A stretch of DNA of 64,000 bases, from NCBI GenBank assembly GCA_030062745.1, contig CP099849.1, positions 18,460,144 to 18,524,143 on the forward strand. The letters run 5' to 3'. The stretch is from Capitulum mitella (taxonomy: Eukaryota > Arthropoda > Thecostraca > Pollicipedomorpha > Pollicipedidae). The translations under genes were made by a program, and so were the position numbers. Of this stretch, positions 20,621-32,600 are shown piece by piece; the stretch's first letter is position 1; each line of letters begins with the position of its first letter. Below the pieces are notes generated by a model. That model was not told where the DNA came from. It made no database searches and saw only the letters and a list, made by a program, of their open reading frames with translations.

Positions 20621-23600
20621 GTAAGGCGCGCGGTCCGCCCACCTCTGCTTATCGCCGCGGCCGAGTGGGTGTTTTCAGTCCACCGCCCTTCTCTGTTCGC
20701 AGCTCCGAAGGTATGGGTCCCTTTGGCAACGTGGGCGACAACCCGATTGTTAGTGGTGTGTCACGGCAGGGGTGTGGTTTCCTGTCTCATTGTGGGTGCC
20801 TCGGCACCCACAAAGTAAAAATGGGCAGCCTCAATACGACTTGGGCACCGATAATTTAACCCACCCCGATTGGGGGGCGGTTGACCGCCCCCCGTGAAGT
20901 TTTTCTGGAATTGCGGGGAACGAACAAACAGCGCCACGAAACTTCGTGTACCTTTCACTTGATCATTTTTACACCTTGTGTCAAAGTTTTGGTCTCAGAT
21001 CAAGTCAGGTGTCTGATTTAGACCAGGTCAAACGAACCTATGTCCAAAACAGTTAAGCGCCCTGTAACTTTTTCGGAAAACAAGATATTGCAATAATACT
21101 TTCAGGGATTAGAGGTATTGATAGATGCAACAAATCTGCTTTCTTCGATTTTTCGGAATTATCTGGGTCATTGACGTGAGGTCAAGCCCATTTTTAGGAC
21201 ATATCTTTTTTCGGAAATTCGCGGAATTTTTCGTAGCATTTTTAGTGTGGAGTGATGCAGACATCTAGTTACCGTCAGTGGGCAAAGTATCAATGACTTC
21301 CAGCCATTGACGTGAGGTCAGGTCACGAATAATTGTTGTGAGCCAAAATGTACCGCCGCCAAAATCAGCGATGAATTACTCAGAATGGGTAGAAAATGGT
21401 AGCACTGGCTTGTACAGACGCAAGTAATACGATGAATCTCAAAAAGTGTACAAAATTGCGTATTTTGGGAAAAACAGGTTCTCGGGAATAAAGCTCTGCC
21501 AGTTGTGTAGATTGGTAACTAATGAATTTTTCCAAAATTTATGCGTGAGAAACCATCACAAGAACCACTAAGATCAATCAAATTTACATGAATAGACTTA
21601 TCAGTTCCCGTTAATTTGTTACTGAGTACGGTTGCGGCGCCCGCGGACAACCGGCGTCAAAATTGCCGTGTCTTTAACTCAACGTTTGACGTATACATTG
21701 AACAAATCTGAGAAATTAGACGTCTATCTGCGAACCTTTACCTGTACGTTGGTGCCTTAACCTATGCGTTATTAGTTACAGCCCTTGAGATTCAGGCCGT
21801 TTCTCGGTCTCCTGCATTCGGCTATGAAAAAAACATGTGTAGGATGTAAATGGCTTTCATATTATCCAAAACTAAAAATGAGACCAGTTTCCAACTCTAC
21901 TTTTCACGAGCTTTCCAACAGTGTGCTTATTTTTGTCGTGCGACCAACCGTTCGTGAGTTAGAGGGGGGCGGTCAACGGACCCCCCCTCCAGTCGGGCGT
22001 GATCGCCGCCGACCCGCGGTTGGTCGGGGGTTAAAGCACGTTCAGATATCCAAAGGTAGTTATATTCGCAGGTCCATGGCGTTAGCCACCTAAAACCAGC
22101 TTTATCGGCATTAATCGGACCCTATTTACTTCGCTGTCACACACCAATTACTTTTCCCCACCACCTTCCAAGTAAAACTGTGTCAAGCTGGGTGTTGGAG
22201 CAAGGTCCTCCATGAAAGGGATTGTATCTACTCAAATCGTGATTTTAAATGTACACGTGCGATTGAAGAGGACATTGTTATGAATCGAAGCGTAGTTACC
22301 ATTCATTCTTGCCAACATGTCCTTGTTAGCTTATATTTAACTGGGATAAGTACGCTGACTGCCAGGTTTATCTATTTATCCCGTTTCTTTTACCAATGAA
22401 ATCACCAATAAAACGTGTGGCGTATCGGTAGACTCAGCGATGTCGAATCTGACGGCAGCTGACGAACGTCGAAATTATGAAGGTCGCCATCATGTATTCA
22501 GGCACGTGCCGCTACAGTTCTACGAATTTCCCCCGCACGTATGCCTTACGTGAATAGGTCGAGATACGTTGGTGTTGTTTGTCAAAACAATCGGCGCTGC
22601 CGTTTTTAACTGCTTCTGGTATAGCAAGTCAGAGTGTTGGGTAAGCATCGAGTGCGTCCAGGGTTCACCTACGCATGTTTTTTTTCTGTTCCGTGATTGG
22701 TTCCTTTCTTTAGTGCTGTTTTGTTGTCCAGTTATGTTCAGATAGTTAACAGTCATCCATGATTTACGTAACACATCCTTCTGCAATTGAGCATAAACGC
22801 CTGCCACGATCCTCTACCCCTCCCCCTTCCCCGATACGCAGTGTATGGATGTCCCCATATGCCAATTGGGCACGCACAATCATTTTCCAAAGATCACACC
22901 CACGTGTCACGGAGTTCGAATCTGCTGTTTTCGACCATTGCTACGGGAGGGGAACAGAGATGATTAGGGCAAATGCGAAGCACTTCTGAATGCATGCATG
23001 CTGTGGTCTGATTCTCAGCTTTTTTCACTTCGTTGCTGAGAAGACATTGATTCGTTCTTCGCACTGGACTGCCAGTCGAGTGCTAAACCTATGAAATCTG
23101 GCACGTGATGTAACGGTGTTCGTTATGGACACTGGTGGATATTGCAGTTTTGCTGTAAAGCTTTCGCCCAAGTCGCAGTGGACGACATAACGGCATACAG
23201 GGCAGCACCTCTTCTACCACGTATACGCTAGTCCAGCAGTTGGTAGCAGGGGCTGGGGAACTCCTCTTCATTTGAGGGGGGGGGGGGTGAAAAACATTTT
23301 GGGTAAGTTCTTTCCAGTCGGCACCCATAACGTCATTGTTAAATTTCAGAAAAGTTGGGGGTTAAAGCCCCCCGCCCCCTGGCTCCCTCGCCTGTGGTTG
23401 GTAGACTGTCTGGGAGGCTGTGCTGGAAGGAAACTTGGAAAGCCTCGTAGAAAACTGTAGGGTTTGTCGGAGAGGCTGGCTTCGTGTCCCAAACATAAAA
23501 CTGACCTGAATGTTGAGGGAAAAGGCGAGAAAATCTTATGACCCAACTCTCACGGCGACCCTTTCCGAAGGCCTCCAGCCGATCACTGCCTCCGTGATAT

Positions 23601-26600
23601 ACAGTTCCGGCTCGGCCTCTGGTTCCATGTTATCTTCGTTCGGGGTCGTGGCACCTGAACTGTGAAGCAGCGGGTGCCATCAGGCCGTAGACAAAAACCG
23701 GGCAAAAACCCACCAGTACATCCAGTCGTGCCCTCTAGGTGTTTAGGCAAGATGCTGGACTCTGGAGTCGCACTGTGTTACATGTCATACATTACATACA
23801 CAGGTCGCCTTGTGTATGTACGAACTTGGCCGTTATACGCAACACTGGCGTTTTGCAACAGCCCCTTCAGGCACCGTGGCTTTTCGCTCGTTTGTTTGAT
23901 GTTTCCTCCGCCCTTGCAGCAGACGTTTTTGCTTTGCGTGCGGTATTTGTTTTATCCTGCACTCGGCTGGGTCTTTCCTGTTATCCATTGTGTTATCTTA
24001 TGATTAAGGACGTCACAAGACACATGCAATAGGTTACATAGTAGACTGATGATTTCAGGGCAAAAGTTGGTGTCGCAGAAGCTGGCCGAACAAAAATTGG
24101 TCGGACTAAAGCTCGTTGGACAAAGGTTCGTCGTGCTGAAGTTCGCCATATAAAAGTTCGTCTAGGACAAAAGTTCGTCGTGAAAAGGTTCGTCTAGGGC
24201 CAAAAGTTTGTCGAGGGTAAAAGTTCGTCTAGGACAGAAGTTTGTATCGCATAAGTTTGTCTTGGGCAAAAGTGTGTCTAGGGCAAAGGTTCGTCTGGGA
24301 CAAAGGTAATGGCATTTCTCGCATTTAGCATTTGGTGACGAAAAATAACGTGGCGCGGTGTGTGCGTAATTGAGCACGATATCAGTCTTCTCTCCTGTAA
24401 CTAATAAGGAACGGCGAACCGACGCTTCAGGAATGCAGGAGCTTCCAGCAAAGGATGGGGGCCATATGTGTTTGTCTCATAAGGCTAGTGCTAGTTTTTC
24501 ACAAAAGAGGGGCTCAGGCCCCCGCCTCCGGTCCTCCCCGTTCCTGCGCCTATGAGATGCGTGGTCAGAGAAGGAGGAGGTGCGCCCTCCATCCTCGCAA
24601 TACGTCATCCGGCGAGGAAGGGCGTTACGGTGGCAAAAAACATCGGCTTCGGATGTCGCGCTCGTGTGCAGCCTCTCTCCGGTGCCGGCCCCTGCGCCGG
24701 ACGTGTTGTGTGGCTGCAGCAGCAGACATACGCCGCCACGCCGTCATCACCCGATTGCCCTGGCCGTCACCCGAGAGCTCGCTCTCGCTGCTCCGCAGAC
24801 ATAGAGCCGCTCTGCGTCGGCGCCACGGGCGGTGTGCAGCCGACACCGGAGACGATCGCTCGCGCCTGATGTCGCAGCAGGCACCAGCTCGGCCGGCGGC
24901 GCGACGCTTGGCACTTCCGGTGGCGGCGGCGGCGGCGGCGGCGGCGGCACTCCGGCCGGGCGGGGCTTATCGGTCCGGCATCGGCAGTCTGAGGGCCTCT
25001 GGGAGGAACGGCCGCCCGTCGGAATCGAAGGGAAATCCGGGAGGTGAATCTGCTCTTCAAAACGAATGTCGTCATCCGGCGAAGTGTTCATGGGAACCCT
25101 CGCACAGCTGACGCTCGTATGGTTTCCCCTCGCCGTTCCAGGGTTCTCGAAACCCACATGTTGCAGGGACGGCGGGAGCAAGAGGGCTGCAGAAGCAGCT
25201 GCCCTCTCATTGTTCGGAAAACTTCGCATGTGGCCTGTGGGGTTGCATGATAGGAATCCGCGTACAAATGGCTTCCCCTCCTATCGTGCAAAACGTTTCC
25301 CCTTATATGCCGTGGTATCTGAGCCTTATAAGCTAGAGAAATAGAACCGGCATTAGTCGAATGTCTGTCAAAGTTTGATTGAAATGGGCGCCGAATGACC
25401 CTGCAGTCGGTGCGCCCCTAAGCCACAATAACCAACCAACCTGTCAAAGTTTGAAAAGGATGGGTGTATTGTTAATGATTCGTCGTGTATTTATAACACC
25501 CTCGAAGTCAAAAATAATCTCACCATGGCTTCTAAACAACGATTATTGCTGCTAGTAATAAAATACGATACTCGTATTTTGGGCATGAAACTAAATTAGA
25601 ACATTCCAGTTGCAGCAAACGTTATGTGTTCACTAAATGCCGAAAACGTCTAAAAATGTTCCTTCGTTATAGGAACTATTTTGAAGGCGTCAGTCAATGT
25701 CAGGCCAGGGAACGGCCAGGGAAAAACACGACAAGACAAACAAATAGACGAAAACGCAGCCGAAAAGGAACACCGTACGATGTATGTTTGTCGGCCTCGT
25801 TTTTCTATGTAAATTAACTGCAGTGTCCAAAATAAACTACACATTTCTGCATAAATCAGTCGGACGGCGTCTGTTGAGTTTCGACATAAATGGCAAAATG
25901 ATTGTGAGAATAGTCAGTTAGGGTCGGCTAAGGCCACGTATCGTCGATTGAATCGTTCAGTATGAGTATCGCTTGACTCACTCGAGATGATAATGTGTCC
26001 TGAATCACTGTCATCTGTATTTGTCGATCATAAAACGAATCTCAAGAAGCACAAAAAGTTAAAATGATTGCTACTGGTCACGTCGGGTAAGGTCAGGCGA
26101 GAAATCGAATGCAGCAGGCGAGAAACACCGCAACATGACACCTAAAATCACGCGTCGGCTGTTCACATTTCACTAAACGGTCTCCAGCTGTGTCTGCGCG
26201 TAAAACGAGCTGTACGGACTCAAAAATGCCTCATCGTGGATGCAGTCGTGAGGTCGTCGTGGGCCATGCGAGTAATCGCTTCTGTCTGATGAACGAATTT
26301 AGGTATGAAGGTGAAACCAACGATAAACAACATCTTACACCACTCAATGCAGTTTCGGTGCATCAGAAATATTCTGGAACCTTTGGTCGATGTAAGATTG
26401 CGCCTAACCTTGTCATGTCATGTCATGTTGTTTCGGTACATCAGAAGTATTCTGGAAGCTTTGGTCGATGTCAAATTGCGCCAAGCCATGTCATGTCATG
26501 TTAAAGAGCTTGAGTGCCACCGGCTACATACGCTTATATCCATGGCTGGAGATTCCGAAATTTTCCTGGAGGGGGGATCCACACAGGATTTCAGACCGTT

Positions 26601-29600
26601 TCTTTCCAGTCATTGCCATAGGCTTGATCTTAAAATCCCTGAATAATGGGGTGGGCGTCGAATGACCTTGAAGTCGGTGCGCCCCCAAGCCCCATTAACC
26701 AACCAACCAACCAACCCTGAATAATGGGGGGTCCTGGCCAGTGTTGGAAAAACTGCCGTTTTTTCTGGTGTCAAGGAGCACCAGAAAATTTATACTCCAA
26801 GGAAAATTTTGTACTCCAAAATGGTGATTGGCCTCCCCCCCCAAAAGACATGGGTATTCCTACTCAACCAGAGTTTGAATTTGCCCAGCCCCCCCCCCTT
26901 GATGGTTTACCATGCATATTCGTATACTCGGCCGCTGAAGTACACGCCAAACCCACGGCCAGCCGCCTTCCACCCCCTCACCCCCTGGTCAACGCCTCCG
27001 CTGACCTACCATGTAGACTCAGGAAACTGATTTGCCCCCCCCCCCAAACGGATCCACTGCATCCGCCCCTGCTGGCCACATATGCTTGCAAAACACCTCA
27101 TATTTGTACTGCGACACCAGGCAGAAAAACCAGGTTTCCAATACTGGTCCTGGCGCTCCCTACCCCCTTCCGGGGGATCACCAGCCACGCGTATATAACA
27201 AAAAAGGAATGGTAAGACCAGAACATATCGCAGTAATGATACCACGAGAAGACGAATGGCAATTGCATTTCCGTTTCATCGTACATACAGTTTTTACTCG
27301 GACGGTCCTGGCCTCGGTCACTGACCCGTGTCCGTGTCCGTTGTACAAAAGTTCGTTTGTCTTTCCGCATGTGTAAAACTTTGCACCCCTCCTGCCATGA
27401 AATGAAGCGGCCTGTATAGCGAAATATTTGGCAGAACGAAGAAATTAATGCTCTAATGTGACTGACATCATGTCTTGTTAACGAAATTTCTTACAGGTAT
27501 AAAATGCGCATGGGTTGGTTATGAGTCGCCGGTTAACGCGACGTCTTTCGTGTGTTGTTCAAACTTTTTGTGCATGCCTTGTTGTTATAAAGAGAAGGCC
27601 AGGGACCTAACATGACACGGTTTTGAATTTTTAAAATGGGAAAAAATGGTGTTAAAACATCTTAAAGCTTCACGAATTCAGTGTAACCCTTCAGAAAACG
27701 TCGAACCAGGCCCCTAGGTCACCTGGTTTCACCAGATCCAGTCATTATTCCCCCGAGTGCTGTGTGTCGCAGCACAGCAGCATGGAATAAACAGGGCTAA
27801 AATCGGGCAGATTACTTTGAAGCGATTTTTTATCAAACCCTTTCCCCCACACAGTGCATGTTATGCCTAACTACGTTTGAATGGAACGGTCATAACTTCG
27901 ACCGAGACACGGTCAGCTTTCACTATCCCATTCAGAACATTAGTCCTCGACATCAAAAAAGATACACGTCATCGTTCTTTGAAAGCGACAATGCCCTGGA
28001 GATCTCGCCACGGAGGTCTGTTTCCCGTTGCGGTTTAGAATGGCGTCCTAAGCTCCGCTGGACCACGTGGTAGAAAAACGATGTTATGTTTATTCTTCAA
28101 AACCATTCACAACACTCTGCGCCAGACTTGATCACTGCGGACGCTTGCCAGAGACGCGAACACCAACGACGGTCATAATATGGTGAGCTAGACCGAGCTG
28201 ATAATGATTTGAATGTTTCCGATGCGCACAAAAAGGTCGACAAAAAGCCCCCCCCTCCTGAAACTGCCAGGGAGGCCCCTGAAACGCCAAGAAAGACCCC
28301 TGTTACTACTTGAAGGGCCCTCAGACTGTCAGATTTACCCCATGAGACAGAAGAAGACCCGTAATACGGCCGTGGAAACCATCGGAGACGTTCAGAGGGC
28401 CCATCACGCTACAGAGGAGTCCCGAAATTGCTAAAAGATTTTTGCAACTGCCAGAGGGCCCTTGAGGCGGCAAAAATGCTCCCCAGAGACGACAAGAGGG
28501 GTACCTGAGGGGTCTACTGAGGCTGCTAAAGAGGGGCCTTTAAGAATGTGAACTAGTAGTCTAGCAGTACGGACCCCTTAGACGATCAGCCGGTCCCCTG
28601 AAGCTACTGAACCTTGAGACATCCACACAGCTCCTGAAACGGCAAGGACCCAGAGGATTGCCAGAGGCGCTTCTGTCACGGTAGAGAGACTTATAGAAGA
28701 CCTTTCTTTTTGTCTGATTGGCTCTTAGACGGCAAACATGTTTCAGGGACGACAACAGGGACCCCGGGATGGCTAAAGCGTCCCTGAAACTGTCCGAGAT
28801 GCCTCTGAAACGCCAAATGGACTCCTGAAACGTGCTGGGGGGCACATGAATCTGTAAAAGGAAGCTGAGACCACCAGATGGCCCGAGAACACCAAAAGTG
28901 CCCCTGTAACTGCTAGAGGAAGCCTAACCTGAGCTAACTACGCTGGCAGAAAAGTCTCCAGACATTACGGGGGGGGGGGGAGAGGAACTCCTGGATCGTT
29001 CCTGGCCAAGGGTTTAAAAATTGCCATATACGGACACGGGATTTCAGATAGAGGAAGGGACGCAGCGGCCTGAAATCCCGCCGTTTTTGTCATGCTTCGG
29101 CCACTTTGTGCGACAACAAAACGCAATTTTTTTTGTTATAAGGTGGCTTGTTGATTTTTTTGGTTACTTTGCAGGATAAAAAATGCAAAATTACGTCGAA
29201 ATATTTGCCCCCGAACCCGCACGGATCCACGTTTTTCACACCTGGAGAGCGAAGAATGGGGAGGGGATGGCCGGGAGAGGGTCCCACGATGACCATTCGC
29301 CCTTCCCATGGCGAAATCCTGGATCCGTCCCTGACTGACAGGCTGCGCAGCAGGGACAAACAGAGAGAACCTGGAATCAAGCTCAGCGCATTCGCGCTTC
29401 AAGGTGATGCTTCATTTGTCCATGAGCGGAATTAATCAGTGCGGACTATACTGACTGGGGACATGGTAGACCTACGCATGAACACTGGAAAAGTTAGATC
29501 ACGAGCCAGAAAGGCCCTGTACGTTTACAAACACAGAACATGTTGCTGATAATGTTCTTAGCACTTATTTCCGATAAATAGGTATAAGCATATACAACTG

Positions 29601-32600
29601 TAAACATTAAAAAAACACTTTTCAGAAATGATTCACCGATGAAGCAAAATACAAGTCTTCTAACGTTCATCGCCCTGAGCCCGTTCATTCACACAACAGC
29701 TGACAAAAGACAGTTTGATAGGGAAACGGGGAAATTCGCTGGAAAATGCATTGGAACCCCGTCGGGTTAGAATTTAGAGACATAAAAAGTTTACGTCTCA
29801 GACTGCAAGCTACAACTTGGTGAGTTCAGCTCAAAACATGTGTTCATGGTGAAACATTCTCTTAAGATGCAATTTTTAGTCCTGGACCAAACAGCATCAT
29901 CATGTTGCATGTCATTCTGGCGACGTATAGATAAATGAGAAAGTGCTTTAAGCGCACGACGAAAGAAATCAGTACTCGAAGCGTCCATAAACGCCAAACC
30001 CAGCCTCTGAAACTCAAGCTTTCGCCAGATCTTGTACATACAAACCTCACTATCCGTCAAAAGTACCAGCAGTAAGCTATGTGCAGGCCCAGACCCCAGT
30101 TCAGCATTTTCCTTCAGGGGGTTGCACTGAGAGAGGACGTAATGAGTGTGCTCTTTGAAAACCTGGGGTTGCACCTGCAACCTCCTTTATACATAAAAAG
30201 TTACATCAATGCTAAAGCATGCACGATTTACCACTAGACAGCTGACTTCTTGAAGCCTCGCATTTTATGTCTTATCCACAGTACGTTAGGTCTCGTTTCT
30301 TCTTCTTAACTATTTATTATAACTTCTTCGCTTAACTATTTGGAAGATAGTGTTTTTCTCTTTGACGTTTTTAAACTCTTTTCCGAACCACTCGGTAACG
30401 GTCAAGGGCAAGAAGTCAGGCGAACATGCTGGCCGCATGTGACATTCGAACCGGCGATCCCCCGAGTACAAATTATTGACACAGGTGAATTTCCGTTTGT
30501 ATTACGGAGTACATGAAGACAAAACAGATATGCTGAGCAGTATTTCAAAATGTTCGCCCAAAATCGAATTGAAAGGCAGTAGGTCTCACCATTCCCGACA
30601 CAGTGCGATTACTGGTATATTATTAATATAAAATGTAAAGGCATGTTTGACAGATGTCTGTTTGGTTTCCTCGTTGTGTTCGCCTCTGCCTGTAAGTGAC
30701 CACATGTGGTTGGACATTTGTGATGACTGGCATTACAGCAGCCTGCTACTGAATCCACCTATTTATGTCAAACGATCCTGAGCGGTAGATGCATTCCTGG
30801 AAGGCATTTCGCGGCGCTGTTTTTTGTGTGTGTTTGTTGACAAAACTTGCGTGTCCAAACTTATGTTTATTATTTTTTTATCAGAGGCTCGAGTTTCATA
30901 GTAATTGAGAGAACTGAGTCCTTCATACGCCATCTAGTCACTGTCGTGGCTGGGGATCCGTAGGACCAGAGAGACGTTAACCTTTTTGAGATCGTGATTT
31001 AACCATTAACGATTTCCCAGGTGCGTATTATTTTTTTAGATGGCGGTTATGTCGTGCCGGCATAAAATTGCTGGACACCGACTAAAATATATCACGCATG
31101 TTTTGCCAGAAACGGTGGCAAGAAACTTAGAAAAAATACATCAATTTATTTGCAATAGTTTGTGCATTAGCCGTACATTGATCGCCAGCTTAGATCAGTG
31201 GCATATTTATTTTGTGAACTACGCTCAAAGATGCAAGAACAAGCACTTACTGTAGGGGTGCCGTGTCCATTCCGCACTGGTGAAGCCCAGCACCTTGGTT
31301 TCCCGCACTAGTTTCCGCAGCGGTAGAATTTTTTGTTCTGTAGAGTTGTTCGTTGAGTGCACTGCAGCAGTTTTTTTTTGTCGAGCCGCTGTCATGTGCG
31401 GTCATGATCTGGTCACTGTACGATCTCGCGTCTGTGATGAAGTCAGATTCCAAAACTCCAACTCGTTCATAGCCAAAAGTTTACGAAGAGCCATCCATCT
31501 TTCGCAGACTTCGCATGCGGCTGTCTGCTTCGTCAGCGTACAGCTTTGCCAAGCCATAAAAAACGTTCATCAGAATGCATGTGCATGTGCACTGTCACGC
31601 ATAAATGTTTCTGCCAGAGCGGCAGCCGGTTTGGGTCAGTAGCCGAAGGTGACTGCGTCTCACCACTTTTTACCCGCCTGCCAGCGAAGCCACCTTTTAA
31701 CCTTTTCAGCAACACTGCGTTGCTCAATAGAAAGGTGTTCCGACATGACGCATCTAGAAGGCCATTTTCATGTCCCTTTCTAAACATGTCTTGAAAGTGT
31801 TTCCTGTTCCCCCGTTATTTTAGGCGTACACGAGGAATGTTGTGTACTGAAGTCTTCACGTTTCTCGTAGTTTAATGGGAGGGACAGCTGCTGACGCGTG
31901 AGGTGACTGTGTGCTTGCAAACGTCAAATGGCAGGTGCACTGAACTCGACTGTAATTTGGTAAATACTAAAGATTAGGCGGACATTTATGTGATCAACAG
32001 AAAATTTCCATGGGAATATCCAACTTGGCTATAAGATACTGCTGATCTCAACCAATTTCTTTGGATGTGGGAGGCCGCGAAGCCATCCTCATTTTGCCGA
32101 AGTCAGATATCGCGTTCATGGCGCTATCCCTTGTAAACTGCGTTGTCCAGACACAGTACGCCCGGTGAACACCCCAGGTGCGGCCGGCCGCCACCAGCTG
32201 CCGCCAGTCGTCGCCGAGCCACGCTGGCGCGCCAGCACGGGACACACCTGGCCCCAGCCGCAGGGGCAGGACGCGGTCACGTCAACAAAGACCGTGCACA
32301 CAGCAGCGGTGTCGAATGCAGAGTGTACTGTACACGGACCGCGCCGGTCCGGCCCGCGCCACGGGCCGAGGCGTAATCTAACGGCGGCCTGGCGGCGGCG
32401 GCCGAGCCTCCCACCATCGCCGCTCACGGCGGCGTACGCGGGGAAGCCCAGTGTTCGTCGACACAGGGGGAACGGCGCAGCTGGGATGTGCGTTCACACG
32501 TTCATGATGTTGCCAGCGATATCAGCTCTTGTGGTTGACCGGGCAGTAAGCGCGAGGGTTAGTTATTGCTCCTTATCCCTAACCGCTTTTTTTGTTTCGG

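Noticed and set aside
22905-22925. tRNA gene suggested by GAGTTCGAATC
   Set aside because: No A box, no anticodon arm and no acceptor-stem pairing in the expected positions.
24455-25229. Long overlapping frames (up to 218 codons) on both strands
   Set aside because: GC-rich DNA lacks stop codons. The peptides are Arg/Ala/Gly/Pro-rich with no domain and no splice context.
26724-27215. 163-codon Pro-rich frame
   Set aside because: The Pro runs come from poly-C tracts. There is no domain, it starts inside the retroposon duplication, and overlapping frames are equally open.
28240-28930. Possible CRISPR-like or satellite array
   Set aside because: Units are not identical, spacers are not of fixed length, and the array is co-linear with a copy inside a hAT-ended element, so it is part of a transposon.
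29791-30180. 129-codon minus frame as a gene
   Set aside because: No domain or homology that I recognise. It lies in unremarkable intron sequence.
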